A stretch of DNA of 54,705 nucleotides from Planctomycetaceae bacterium (GTDB taxonomy: Bacteria > Planctomycetota > Planctomycetia > Pirellulales > Pirellulaceae): assembly GCA_012729315.1 (NCBI GenBank), contig JAAYDI010000142.1, positions 1-54,705 on the forward strand. Direction: 5' to 3'. Position numbers and translations under genes: made by a program. Shown here one piece after another: positions 1-8,987 of this stretch. The stretch's first letter is position 1; each line of letters opens with the position of its first letter. The notes below the pieces were generated by a model that was not told the origin of the DNA, did no database searches, and saw nothing but the letters and a program-made list of their open reading frames with translations.

Positions 1-202
1 GCAGCAATCGCGTTTTGTTCGTGTGTTGATGGAAGTCACGTTTCGTGACCTATGCGCGCCACGCGAACTGTCGTCTTGAGCCGTAGCGCGGCGCCCCTAT
101 CACAGCCCAGGGTAAGCCGCGCCTCGCGGCGCCACCCGTGGGTACACGTGCCCGAGAACATGCCGGTCGAGCCAAAGACGCCGCGCTGAACCGGCGGCCG
201 CC

Positions 203-381
203 GAGACCGAAACCGAAAGCAGCCGCGGCCGCGCTTCCTCGGGCCCGGCCGGCAATGTGCGGCTCGTGGCGGGCAGACTGGAGTCAGAGTGTCTGTTTCA
301 GATCGGCGATTGGAGTGAGACCGAAAACAGCCGCGGTTGGACTTCCGGCGCCCGGCCGGCAATGTACGGCTCGTGGCGGGC
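203..381 (+). repeat. Two imperfect direct repeats of about 70 bp
   Basis: Copy 1 (203-274) and copy 2 (317-381) both begin GAGACCGAAA, continue through AGCCGCGG, and end with a shared 31-bp block (244-274 and 351-381) that differs at one base. Copy 1 is 72 bp and copy 2 is 65 bp; most of the difference is an extra CCGAAAG-like heptamer near the start of copy 1. The function is unknown. Either a decayed dispersed element or a local duplication would explain it. Confidence 0.7.
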
Positions 382-501
382 TCGGACAGCGCCGCTTGAA
401 ATTGTATGCAACGCTGGAGTCAACATGGCCGCCCGGAACTTGCAGCCGTCACAGCAACACGTTATGTTCGAGTTTCAAATAGGCCCGTCGAGCAAATGGA
501 C

Positions 502-543
502 CCAATGACCAATGACCAATGACCAATGACCAATGACCAATGA
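502..543 (+). repeat. Heptamer tandem array, six copies of CCAATGA
   Basis: Six perfect head-to-tail copies of CCAATGA are followed by a degenerate tail (CCCCAATGATCAATGA). The array ends about 38 bp before the start codon at 581. On the other strand the unit reads TTGGTCA. I recall that heptamer from the STRR repeats described in cyanobacteria, but have not checked it. Similar arrays occur at 10353, 13161 and 25132. Confidence 0.9.
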
Positions 544-580
544 CCCCAATGATCAATGAACTTCAGTCGGAAAGAGGTGG

Positions 581-2026
581 ATGATGCGACGCAAGAGCCG
601 AACGGGTGTGGTGCTGCTGGTGTGGCTGATTGGATGTGTGGCAACGGCCGGTGCGGGAGCGGAGTTGCGGGTGGGGACGGCTGTCACAAGCATTACGCCG
701 GACGCTCCGATTGCGCTGCAAGGCCAGATGCATACGCGGATCGGGGCCACGGTCGATGCGCCGCTCGAGGCGTCGGCCGTAGCGCTCGAATCGCGGGAAG
801 GAGACCAGTCACTGGAGCAGGCGATCATGATTTCCTGCGACATCTGCTATCTGCCGGTTGAGGTGGTCGCTCAGGTCCGTCAGCAGTTTCATCAGCTGGT
901 GCCGGACTTTGACGTGCAGAAGATCTTCATCAGCGCCACCCACACGCACACCGGACCGGTCTTCAGGGACGACGCGTACGCCCTGCCTGAAGAAGGTGTG
1001 ATGCGTCCGACGGAGTACACGAAGTTTTTTGTCGAGCGTGTGGCGGAGCTGGCGGCCAAAGCGTGGCAGGGGCGGCAGCCCGGTGCCGTGAGTTGGGGAC
1101 TGGGCCATGCGGTCGTCGGCCAGAACCGCCGCGCGGTGTACGCCGACGGCACGGCTGTGATGTATGGGGCCACCGACCAGGCTGCATTCCGCGGCATTGA
1201 AGGGTACGAAGATCACGCCATCGAGACGCTGTTCTTCTGGGACCGGGACCAGAAGCTCGTCGCGGCGGCGCTCAACTTCGCCTGCACCGCTCAGGAAGTC
1301 GAGGGCAAGTCGACCGTCGACTCGGACTTCGTGCACCCTGTCCGCGTGGCGCTGCGCGAGCGCCATGGCGAACAGCTGGCCGTGCTCGCCTGGATCAGCG
1401 CGGCAGGAGACCAGTCGCCGCACCTGATGTTCCGCAAGCAGGCTGAAGAGCGCATGCGCGAGCTGCGCAAGTTGACGCGTCTCGAGGAGATCGCGCGGCG
1501 AATCCTGATCGGCGTCGACGAGGCCCTGGAAGGCGCACAACAGGATATCCGGACCGACGTGCCGCTGGTCCACAAAGTCGAAGTGCTCAAACTGCCCGTC
1601 CGCATGGTGACCGAAGAGGAGCTGGCCAGCGCGAAGGCGCAGGTCGAAGCCCTGTCCAAGGACCCCGCGCAGCACACGATCATGGGCTGGCATCAGAAGA
1701 TCATTGACCGGTACGCAACGCAGACGCCCGACACGACACATGATGTGGAAGTACATGTCCTGCGGCTGGGCGACGTAGCCATCTGCACGAACCCCTTCGA
1801 GCTGTTCCTGGACTTCGGCATCCAGATGAAGGCCCGCAGCAAGGCCCTGCAGACGTTTGTCATCCAGCTGGTGCATGGCTCGGGCTATGTGGCCACCGAG
1901 AAGGCCGTGCGTGGGGGCGGCTACAGCGCCGTCGTGCAAAGCAACACCGTGGGCCCTGAAGGCGGTCAACTGCTGACCGACCGCACCGTCGAACTGATCA
2001 ACAGTCTGTGGACCCCGACCCCGTAG
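581..2026 (+). CDS. Secreted neutral/alkaline ceramidase-like hydrolase (paralogue 1)
   Basis: A 481-residue protein with a signal peptide (hydrophobic residues about 9-24, likely cut after AGAGA). The mature part opens with the V-G-x-A-x-x-x-I-T-P pattern of the neutral ceramidase family. The metal-binding HxH lies in SATHTHTGP at residues 119-127, matching the Zn-binding ATHTHSGP of true neutral ceramidases. True enzymes hydrolyse the amide bond of ceramide at a Zn site. This family is broad in planctomycetes, where the substrates are mostly untested, so ceramidase activity is inference. AAAGAGG lies directly before 581. ATG at 584 has better spacing and may be the real start. Three divergent paralogues lie at 7437, 11744 and 53010. 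Confidence 0.82.
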   Translation: MMRRKSRTGVVLLVWLIGCVATAGAGAELRVGTAVTSITPDAPIALQGQMHTRIGATVDAPLEASAVALESREGDQSLEQAIMISCDICYLPVEVVAQVRQQFHQLVPDFDVQKIFISATHTHTGPVFRDDAYALPEEGVMRPTEYTKFFVERVAELAAKAWQGRQPGAVSWGLGHAVVGQNRRAVYADGTAVMYGATDQAAFRGIEGYEDHAIETLFFWDRDQKLVAAALNFACTAQEVEGKSTVDSDFVHPVRVALRERHGEQLAVLAWISAAGDQSPHLMFRKQAEERMRELRKLTRLEEIARRILIGVDEALEGAQQDIRTDVPLVHKVEVLKLPVRMVTEEELASAKAQVEALSKDPAQHTIMGWHQKIIDRYATQTPDTTHDVEVHVLRLGDVAICTNPFELFLDFGIQMKARSKALQTFVIQLVHGSGYVATEKAVRGGGYSAVVQSNTVGPEGGQLLTDRTVELINSLWTPTP

Positions 2027-2206
2027 ACCGATCGGGTACCGACGAGCGGGAAACGGAGGCCACACGAGCCTCTTTCTGGCCGGGCTCGGCCGCCGCAGGG
2101 CGGCCGCTGGCCCGACCATCGTCTTCGTATGCACCGATTGACGCGCCGCGTTCGAACAGACTCCATCGGCGGTCCATCGGCGCTGCTGCCGGTGCGAGGC
2201 GCGCTA

Positions 2207-2222
2207 GCGGGGTCAGCCCCGC
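2207..2222. terminator. Small GC-rich hairpin between convergent genes
   Basis: GCGGGG-TCAG-CCCCGC forms a perfect 6-bp stem with a 4-base loop. It lies 20 bp beyond the stop codon of the thioredoxin gene and in the gap between two convergent genes. There is no U-run, so terminator function is a guess from position and shape. Confidence 0.35.
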
Positions 2223-2241
2223 GTGCGGGCCCGGAGGGTTC

Positions 2242-2763
2242 TCAGAGTCCCAGCAGGGCGCGCAACTCGGCTTTGTCAGCGACTCCCAGGTGCTGGTTAA
2301 CGACCTGCCCCTCCTGGAACACCATCAGTGCCGGGATCGACTCAATGCGGTACTTGGCTGCCAGGTTGGGGTTGTCATCGACGTTCACCTTCACAATCTG
2401 GGCGGTGGGGTATTCGCTGGCGAGTTGCTCCAGCACGGGACCGATCGCGCGGCAGGGGCCGCACCAGTCGGCATAGAAATCGACCAGCACTGATCCGTTC
2501 GCGTTCAGGACCTTCTGCTGAAAATCGGCCTCGCTGGCGTGAATAACCGTGTTGACCTTGTTCGTCTCTGCCGCCATGTCATGAACTCCAGATGTGTCGG
2601 TTTCTGTACGTGTTGCGTCGGATACTGTGCCTGCCGGAGGGCGTTCTGCCGCTCCGGTCACATCCGAGGACGTTCCCGGATTGCAGCCCGCATTGATGGC
2701 TGCCGCGACTGACACGCCAATCAGAACGACCAGTCCCCCTGCTTTCTGCATATTCGTTGTCAT
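2242..2763 (-). CDS. Thioredoxin-domain lipoprotein
   Basis: A 173-residue protein with a lipoprotein signal: hydrophobic residues about 9-24 and then the lipobox INAGC with the lipidated Cys at 27. A low-complexity linker (about 28-70) leads to one thioredoxin domain (about 71-173). That domain has the classic WCGPC active site at residues 100-104 and the cis-proline region SIPALMVF near 142-149. It should act as a membrane-anchored disulfide reductase or exchange protein outside the cytoplasm. WCGPC is typical of reducing cytosolic thioredoxins, so a partner supplying electrons across the membrane would be needed. A start at Met63 (MAAETNKV) would give an ordinary cytosolic thioredoxin. AGGAGAAAGG just upstream of 2763 supports the long form. 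Confidence 0.88.
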   Translation of the reverse strand: MTTNMQKAGGLVVLIGVSVAAAINAGCNPGTSSDVTGAAERPPAGTVSDATRTETDTSGVHDMAAETNKVNTVIHASEADFQQKVLNANGSVLVDFYADWCGPCRAIGPVLEQLASEYPTAQIVKVNVDDNPNLAAKYRIESIPALMVFQEGQVVNQHLGVADKAELRALLGL

Positions 2764-2841
2764 CGTTCGTTACCTTTCTCCTGTCGATTCTGTACTGGCT
2801 GTCAACCTGCCATCCCTGTTTCACCAGTACTGACGCGACAG

Positions 2842-3231
2842 GTGCCGGATGGTTACACGTGCCCGTCCGAGTACTCCAGAATCTGCTAGAACCGTGACGT
2901 CCGGCTCCGGATCGAGCTGGGGGCCGACGACATCTGTCTTCCCTGCAAGCACAACATCGACGGGCGGTGCGACGACACGATCGACATCTCATTCCGGCCA
3001 CAGGCTCCGCCTGCGAAAGGCGAGTACAATCTGTTGATCGACCGCTGCTGGTCTGTACGGCTGCAAGTGCGTCAGGGCGACGTACTGACGGCCCGCGAAC
3101 TCTGCACACGCCTTGCCGGCTGCTGTGCCGACATTCGTGACATCTACTGGGAGACGCCGGCCGAGCGGACCGCCGCAAGGCAACGGAAGCTGCAGCAAGG
3201 GGTCGCCCGGTTTCTGGGATGTGCTCCCTAA
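2842..3231 (+). pseudogene. Small Cys-rich protein gene interrupted by an in-frame TAG
   Basis: One reading frame from GTG at 2842 to TAA at 3229-3231 encodes about 130 codons, broken only by TAG at 2887-2889 (codon 16). Both sides of the stop read like the same protein: DGYTCPSEYSRIC, stop, then NRDVRLRIELGADDICLPC. The C-terminal part has a C-x2-C-x7-C motif (DICLPCKHNIDGRC) and several further Cys. It is reminiscent of small metal-binding domains such as DUF1284, though I cannot name the family with confidence. No good ribosome site precedes 2842. It could be a nonsense pseudogene, a base-call error, or a shorter gene starting after the stop. Confidence 0.55.
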
Positions 3232-3241
3232 CAGCGTCGTG

Positions 3242-5692
3242 TCAGGGCCTGTCGCGCATGCCGGCTTCTGGGCCGCCCGCGTCGACTCCGTTCACAAACA
3301 GATTCATCGCCTCGGGCGCACCGTACATGATGGTCGAGTAGGTCTTGCCCAGCCCCGGCTGGGTCCGAGGTGCCTGGCGGAGCTGCGCGTAACGTGCATC
3401 CCAGGCCTGTCGCAGGATCCTCAGGTGTTCGGCGTCACCCGTCAGCCTGACGCTGTTCACCAGCGCCATGATCGTCACGCCGGTCTGGCGGATGGCCGAC
3501 GAGGCGGGGCAGGAGGTGTAGCGCCAATCGCTCCACTCCTCCACCCAGGTATCTCGGTTGAGGTGCGTCACGCCGCGCTGGAGCGACGCGGGGATGCGTT
3601 CGTCACCGGTCAACCGGTAGTAGTAGCTTAGCCCATTGAGCCGGACGGAGGTGATGAAGCCCGCCTCCCCCACGTGTTTGCGCGTCACGCAGTTGCAGTG
3701 TCCGGAGCCGAGCTGGTACAGCCATCCGCCGCAATGCGGGTCCTGTTCAACCAGCGCTTCGTCGGCCAGATGGCGCATGGCGTTCAGACAGCGTTCGCTC
3801 GGGTCGATCTTGTACAGGCCGGCCAGCGCGAGCATGGTCCAGCCGTTGACGCGCCCCACATGGTTCCAGCCCTTGAACTGGAATTTCCCGTCCTCCGCCA
3901 GACGCATCAGGTTGTCGCCGATCCGTTCGATCGTCTCTTTGATCCAGGGATCACCGGACAGGAGATAGTAGTGTGCCATGCCGAGCGTGAAGATGTGGCC
4001 GAGATTGAAGGGGTCCAGGCAGAGGTACGGATTGGCATCGCTGCCAATCTTCAGCTCCACGTACAGCTCGTGGATCTTCTCCACCGGATGGAATCCACCG
4101 ACGTGGCCGATGCTGTGCTCATGGACCATGCCGGGTCGCGACGGATACTGTTCCGATTCCCACTGGGCGAAGTACTGCTTCAGATCGTCGTTCACGAAAT
4201 GCACCACATCCACTTCGCTGTAGTGGCGCGCAGCCTGCTCGGCCACGATGAAGTAGCGGGGGTCGCCGGTGCGCGCGAACTGGATCAGCATGTGGAGGGG
4301 CGTGTCGTACTCATGATTGCCCCAGTTGCAGTTGCGTTCGCCCCACCAGTCGCCCCAGTTCATGGCCCCGTAGTCGCGCTGTTCGCGGATGGAGCGGCAG
4401 TAGCCTTCGAACAGCCGCTCCGCCCATTGGTCGTAGTCCTCCATGCCCGGGCTCCCGGCCGGCGCCACGTAGCCCCACTGCCCGGTGCCGAGTGCCTGCA
4501 CGGGATCGGCGGCGGGGAGGCACGGCTGGTTGGCCATCTGCGCCAGTGACTCACCGTGGCCGGCCAGATCGACCCAGATCTGCCAGCGGCGCGTCTGCCC
4601 CTGACGCAAGCGATACGTGTTGCCATCGAACAGGTAGTCATGTTTGTACCAGGGCCCCATGTGCGCGAACGTTCCCGCCTCGAACCGCGGGAACAGTCCC
4701 AGGCGGACGGCCCGCCCATCCACCTCGAGACTCTTGGGCCATTGCTGCCAGAAATCCCGCAACGCTACCGCGACCGGCCCCTGGCCGTCGTCCCACTCCA
4801 GCCACCCGGGCGCCTGGCCGCCCGTTCCGGACGCCCCTTCCAGCCGGTAGTTTTCATCATCCACCTGCAACAGACGGACCGGCGAACCGCTGGCCGCGGA
4901 TCCCATCCAACCGGGCGCACCGCCCAGCGCCGCACTGTGCAACGGAGTCCGCGACACGAACTCGATGCTCAGGTCCCGGATGTGCTGGATCATGCCCTGC
5001 TCCGCGTCGATCAGGATCTGCGGTTCGAGGCAGACGCGCGGCAGCCCGGCATACACCGACGCACGCAAGCGGAAGCCCACGACCCGGCCGCCTGCCGGCG
5101 TGCGGAACGAACCGGTCAGCAGCAGCGTGGACCGCAGCGTGCCCGCCGTCTCGATCGTGCTCGATTCCACCTGCGCCACGCATCGCTGCCCCTCCTGATC
5201 GGTCAAGACGAACTGCAGATCCAGTCGTTCCGATATGCGCAGCAGCGCCGTGTCGATCGTGGCCAGTTCCACAGCGCCGGATGCCACTGTCACTCCGCGT
5301 TCCTCGTGCACCACCACGGGTACGTCCGGACTCGGCCCGGCCGCGCCTGCGCCCCACACCAGTTGGAACCGGCTGGTCCCATGCGCCGGCGGCTCCGCCT
5401 GGAAGTCCAGCAGCACCCACCGCGCACTGTCATCCTCCCAGCGCGCCAGGATTGCAATCTGGCACGGCACCGGCTGGTGGTCCTCGCCGTAGAGCCGGAA
5501 GTGGCTCCCCGCAGGCGCTGCCCCCGCGGGGAGCGGTACGCCGCCCGTGACGCCCCGCCGCGTGTGGAGTCCGGCAGTGTCGCTGACACAGATCGAGAGC
5601 GAGTGTGTCGCGTCGTCGCGGGCGGCGACGCTGCCGGCACAGACGATACCATACAGGAGGACAAGGGCGGCAATGGCGGCGTGACTTCTCAT
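3242..5692 (-). CDS. Secreted PcRGLX/YetA-like protein (exo-rhamnogalacturonan lyase family)
   Basis: An 816-residue protein. The start at 5692 has AGGAG nine bases upstream and gives a signal peptide (MRSHAAIAALVLLYGIVCAG, cut near VAA). The N-terminal region contains the GVPLPAGA-type motif of the RIFT-barrel domain seen in PcRGLX/YetA-like proteins. The C-terminal half, about residues 430-800, is an alpha/alpha-barrel-like region rich in Trp, Tyr and His (GDWWGERNCNWGNHEYDTP, HVGRVNGWTMLALAG). Characterised relatives in polysaccharide lyase family 26 remove disaccharides from rhamnogalacturonan. The substrate of this one is unknown, and a non-pectin uronic-acid polymer is equally possible. 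It is transcribed towards the small interrupted gene at 2842-3231, ten bases beyond its stop codon. Confidence 0.75.
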   Translation of the reverse strand: MRSHAAIAALVLLYGIVCAGSVAARDDATHSLSICVSDTAGLHTRRGVTGGVPLPAGAAPAGSHFRLYGEDHQPVPCQIAILARWEDDSARWVLLDFQAEPPAHGTSRFQLVWGAGAAGPSPDVPVVVHEERGVTVASGAVELATIDTALLRISERLDLQFVLTDQEGQRCVAQVESSTIETAGTLRSTLLLTGSFRTPAGGRVVGFRLRASVYAGLPRVCLEPQILIDAEQGMIQHIRDLSIEFVSRTPLHSAALGGAPGWMGSAASGSPVRLLQVDDENYRLEGASGTGGQAPGWLEWDDGQGPVAVALRDFWQQWPKSLEVDGRAVRLGLFPRFEAGTFAHMGPWYKHDYLFDGNTYRLRQGQTRRWQIWVDLAGHGESLAQMANQPCLPAADPVQALGTGQWGYVAPAGSPGMEDYDQWAERLFEGYCRSIREQRDYGAMNWGDWWGERNCNWGNHEYDTPLHMLIQFARTGDPRYFIVAEQAARHYSEVDVVHFVNDDLKQYFAQWESEQYPSRPGMVHEHSIGHVGGFHPVEKIHELYVELKIGSDANPYLCLDPFNLGHIFTLGMAHYYLLSGDPWIKETIERIGDNLMRLAEDGKFQFKGWNHVGRVNGWTMLALAGLYKIDPSERCLNAMRHLADEALVEQDPHCGGWLYQLGSGHCNCVTRKHVGEAGFITSVRLNGLSYYYRLTGDERIPASLQRGVTHLNRDTWVEEWSDWRYTSCPASSAIRQTGVTIMALVNSVRLTGDAEHLRILRQAWDARYAQLRQAPRTQPGLGKTYSTIMYGAPEAMNLFVNGVDAGGPEAGMRDRP

Positions 5693-5925
5693 ATGCAGAA
5701 TCTCCTGGTCCACACCTGCCACCGCCGCCGGCAGTTCGGCAACCCGCTCCACGCCAAGGTCACCTCCCAGCGACCTGCCAGTTCGAGTCGATCGCAGTGC
5801 GCATCCAATAGACCCCAACGCCACAGCAAACTCAACCGCACCGACGCGAATCCCCGGCCCGCGCCGGCAGCGCGGGTGGCCGGGTGAGGCGACAACGGGC
5901 GGGCGAGCGACTACAATCCGATCCC

Positions 5926-7254
5926 ATGCATCTCAGCACCACCACAGGTACGCACACCGGCGTGCCGCCGACTCCTGTCACCGTCGCCGCGGCGGCCGGT
6001 CCGCCGTTGAACCGCCTGATCGCCGTGGCGGCGATGCTGGTCATCTACAGCCTGGCCTACTTCCAGCGCACCGGCATTCCCGGCACAATCTTCGACCAAC
6101 TGCAGCACGACTTCAGCCTGAGCGCTACGTCCGTCACTGCCCTGGGTTCGGTTTTCGTCTATGTCTACGCCGGCATGCAGCTGATCGTCGGCATCGCCGC
6201 CGACAGCTATGGCGGGCGGAGAACGATGTTGCTGGGCAGCACCATCATGTGCGTTGGCGCAGTGCTCTTTCCCAGCGCCCACACCACGAGCATGCTGTTT
6301 GTCAGCCGGGTGTTGATCGGGTTCGGATCGAGTTTCATCTACCTGAGCATCGTGAAGGAGATCGACACGCTGTTTTCTGCCCGCCACTTTGCGGGCCTGC
6401 TGGGCCTGGTGCTGCTGGCCAGCTATGCCGGGAACATTGCGGCCACGCTCCCGTTCGAGCGGGCGGTGCACCGGTTCGGTTGGCGCGCGACGCTGATGGC
6501 GGTCGCCGGCCTGTCATGCCTGAGTGTCGCTGTCGCGTGGGCCGTCTTGCGCCAGCTGCCGCGCATGCCGACCAGCCACGGGCGGCTGCCCTGGCGGGCG
6601 CTGGCCGTCGTGCTGCGCAACGGCCGCAGCCATGGGCTGCTGATCTGCGGCATGATTAATTTCCCGATCACGTTCGTCATCCAGGGCGTCCTGGGCAAGA
6701 AGTTTCTCGAGGACGTGGCCGGGTTGACGTCCGCCGGCGCTGCTACGTTCCTGTTGATCATGGCCAGCGTCTGCGGGGTGGCCGTGGGGTGCAGCGGACT
6801 GACCCTGCGACTCACCGGCCAGCGGCGTAAACCTGTGATCCTCTTCGCAGTGAGCATGATCCTGTTGTCCACCCTGTTGCTGCTGGTCGCGGTACTGACC
6901 GGGGCGCCCGGATGGGTGTTCCTGATCAGCTACGTGCTGCTGGCCCTCTCGCTCGCAGGCAGTCCTCCCAGCCTGGCGACCATGAAGGAGGTCAACCGCC
7001 CGGACACCGTGGCGGTCACGATCGCGGTGCTCAACACGGTGACCTATCTGGGTGTCGGCATCGTCGGCAACTTGTCCGGACTCGTGCTCGACCTCTTTGC
7101 CAGCCGCGCGGCGGTGGCCGGTGAGCGCATCGTCTATCCGCCGGCCGCGTATACGACGCTCTTCGCATGCCTGGCCGCGTTGGCGTTTCTCTCCACCCTC
7201 GTCACCGTGTTCCGGAACCCGGAGACGCGCGGGCAATCCCTCCCCGCAGCGTAG
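5926..7254 (+). CDS. MFS transporter
   Basis: A 442-residue inner-membrane protein with about twelve hydrophobic helices. The start at ATG 5926 is preferred over GTG 5884 because the extra 14 residues are polar and look untranslated. After TM2 comes the MFS loop-2/3 signature, here DSYGGRRTML at about residues 90-100. The central loop (PRMPTSHGRLPWR) separates the two six-helix halves. Helix-rich motifs and length fit an organic-anion or sugar-phosphate type MFS carrier. The substrate is unknown. It diverges from the lyase-like gene on the other strand and might import a product of the neighbouring secreted enzymes. Confidence 0.85.
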   Translation: MHLSTTTGTHTGVPPTPVTVAAAAGPPLNRLIAVAAMLVIYSLAYFQRTGIPGTIFDQLQHDFSLSATSVTALGSVFVYVYAGMQLIVGIAADSYGGRRTMLLGSTIMCVGAVLFPSAHTTSMLFVSRVLIGFGSSFIYLSIVKEIDTLFSARHFAGLLGLVLLASYAGNIAATLPFERAVHRFGWRATLMAVAGLSCLSVAVAWAVLRQLPRMPTSHGRLPWRALAVVLRNGRSHGLLICGMINFPITFVIQGVLGKKFLEDVAGLTSAGAATFLLIMASVCGVAVGCSGLTLRLTGQRRKPVILFAVSMILLSTLLLLVAVLTGAPGWVFLISYVLLALSLAGSPPSLATMKEVNRPDTVAVTIAVLNTVTYLGVGIVGNLSGLVLDLFASRAAVAGERIVYPPAAYTTLFACLAALAFLSTLVTVFRNPETRGQSLPAA

Positions 7255-7436
7255 GATTCACGCGCGTGCTGGCCTCGCGCACAACGGACCGCGCGCGGCG
7301 TCGTGCGTGGCACCGGAGAACGGTGGCTGTCCGGGATTGAACGTTTACGCTGGAGTTGAGTTTCGTGCCGCAGGCGCGATAATGGAGCGGTGGTCGGTCG
7401 TGTCTACTGACAACCTGGAGACGGAGGATGATTGAC

Positions 7437-8843
7437 ATGTGGAGCGGTGGCGCAGCGTTGATGCGGAGCCTGGCGGTCGTGCTGACTGTCACGGCGCTGG
7501 CGGGTTCCCGGGGATTCGGTGCGGAAGATCAGCCGCAGGCAACGCCCGCGACGTGGCGTGTTGGCGTGGCGCGGCGGGATATCACCCCCAAGGGGCCCAT
7601 CTGGATGGCCGGCTACGCCATGCGGAATCATCCGTCGGAGGGCGCCGTGCATCCGCTGTGGGCCAAGGCACTGGCGGTCGAGGATGCGGAGGGCCAGCGC
7701 GCCGTGATCGTGACGACCGACCTGATCGGCCTGGTCCGCGAGGTGTCGGATCCGGTCTGTGAGCGCGTGGAGCAGAGCCTGGGACTTCCGCGGCAGCGCG
7801 TGCTCCTGAACAGCTCGCACACGCACTGCGGGCCGGTCATCCGCAAGTGCGCCGAAGTGACGTACGGGCTCGATGCCCACCAGTCGGAGATCATCGCCAG
7901 CTACACACAGCAACTGGAAGATCACCTGGTGGCAGTAATCGAAGAGGCGTGCGGCGCGATGCAGCCGGCGACACTCGCCTACGGCGAAGGGGAGGCCACC
8001 TTCGCGATCAACCGGCGAAAGCCGGTCGATGACGGCCAGGGGATCGGCGAGAATCCGCAGCGCCCGGTCGATCACACGGTCCCGGTGCTGGCCGCGCGGG
8101 CGGAAGACGGCCGGTTGCTGGCCGTGCTGTTCGGTTATGCATGCCACAACACGACGACACCTATCTACCAGTTGAACGGCGACTATGCCGGGTTCGCGCA
8201 GCTCGCGCTGGAGGAGCAGCATCCGGGTACAACGGCGCTGTTCATGATCGGCTGCGGCGCCGACGCGAACCCCGCCCCACGCGGCGAACTGGCGCTCGCA
8301 CAACAGCACGGCCAGGCGCTGGGCCAGTCGGTCGACAGCGTGCTGGCCCAGCCCATGCAGCCGGTTCACAGCCGGCTGCGGACGGCGTTTGCCCGCGTCG
8401 AACTGCCACTGGTCGACCCGCCGAGCCGCGAAGCAGTGCTCGAGCTCGCCACGGCGGAGAACGTGTACCAGCAACGCCTGGCAAAGCTGCTGATCCAGCG
8501 TTACGACGCGGACGGGGCGTTGCCGGACAGCTACCCGTTTCCTGTACAGGTAATGCGTTTTGGCAGCGAGTTCTCCCTGATCGGCCTCGCCGGCGAGACT
8601 CTCGTCGACTACGCGTTCCGGCTGCGGAACGAGCTGGCGGGTGAGCGGCTGTGGGTGGCCGGCTACTGCAACGAGGTATTCGCATACATCCCGTCCGAAC
8701 GCGTGCTGCAGGAAGGCGGATACGAAGGGGGCGATGCGATGGTGTACTACGGATTTCACGGCCCGTTCCGCCCCGGCCTGGAAGACCGTATCGTGGGACT
8801 GGTCAAGCAGTTGATGGACCAGTGCGCAGCGGGCAGTCCGTAG
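7437..8843 (+). CDS. Secreted neutral/alkaline ceramidase-like hydrolase (paralogue 2)
   Basis: A 468-residue protein with a signal peptide (MRSLAVVLTVTALAGSRGFGA). The core begins with RVGVARRDITP and carries the metal-binding HxH in NSSHTHCGP at about residues 125-133. The Ser or Thr usually following HTH is replaced by Cys. Later conserved blocks include GYACHNTTT, GDYAGFAQ and CGADANPAP, typical of the planctomycete branch of this family. GGAGG ends nine bases before ATG 7437. ATG 7428 in the same frame also has a usable GGAG. This protein is much closer to paralogue 3 at 11744 than to paralogues 1 and 4. The same CHNTTT-like (CHPTTL) and EGGYEGG motifs occur in both. Confidence 0.83.
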   Translation: MWSGGAALMRSLAVVLTVTALAGSRGFGAEDQPQATPATWRVGVARRDITPKGPIWMAGYAMRNHPSEGAVHPLWAKALAVEDAEGQRAVIVTTDLIGLVREVSDPVCERVEQSLGLPRQRVLLNSSHTHCGPVIRKCAEVTYGLDAHQSEIIASYTQQLEDHLVAVIEEACGAMQPATLAYGEGEATFAINRRKPVDDGQGIGENPQRPVDHTVPVLAARAEDGRLLAVLFGYACHNTTTPIYQLNGDYAGFAQLALEEQHPGTTALFMIGCGADANPAPRGELALAQQHGQALGQSVDSVLAQPMQPVHSRLRTAFARVELPLVDPPSREAVLELATAENVYQQRLAKLLIQRYDADGALPDSYPFPVQVMRFGSEFSLIGLAGETLVDYAFRLRNELAGERLWVAGYCNEVFAYIPSERVLQEGGYEGGDAMVYYGFHGPFRPGLEDRIVGLVKQLMDQCAAGSP

Positions 8844-8901
8844 CTGCAGAGCCCGCGTTCCCCCCGCGTTCCCGGAGACCGCCAGCGGCGGGCGAAAACA
8901 G

Positions 8902-8964
8902 GGCTCCCGCCGCCCCTCAGCGGACGGCATGTCGGCCCGCACTGGCTGACGACCGGCGGGAGCC
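8902..8964. terminator. Long-armed inverted repeat between convergent genes
   Basis: GGCTCCCGCCG (8902-8912) is perfectly complementary to CGGCGGGAGCC (8954-8964), with a 41-base loop that can fold further. It sits in the 144-bp gap between the ceramidase-like gene ending at 8843 and the Gfo/Idh gene ending at 8988. A bidirectional terminator is the simplest reading. No U-run is present. Confidence 0.5.
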
Positions 8965-8987
8965 ATCGAGGCGTGATCACGCGCGCG

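Larger units (their letters stand above)
1..580. other. Non-coding left edge upstream of the first ceramidase-like gene
   Basis: I find no convincing gene here. The open frames on both strands are short and rich in Arg and Pro, as expected from GC-rich non-coding DNA. The stretch holds two imperfect direct repeats (203-274 and 317-381) and a heptamer array (502-543), each listed separately. The promoter of the gene starting at 581 should lie here, but I cannot place it. Confidence 0.6.
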
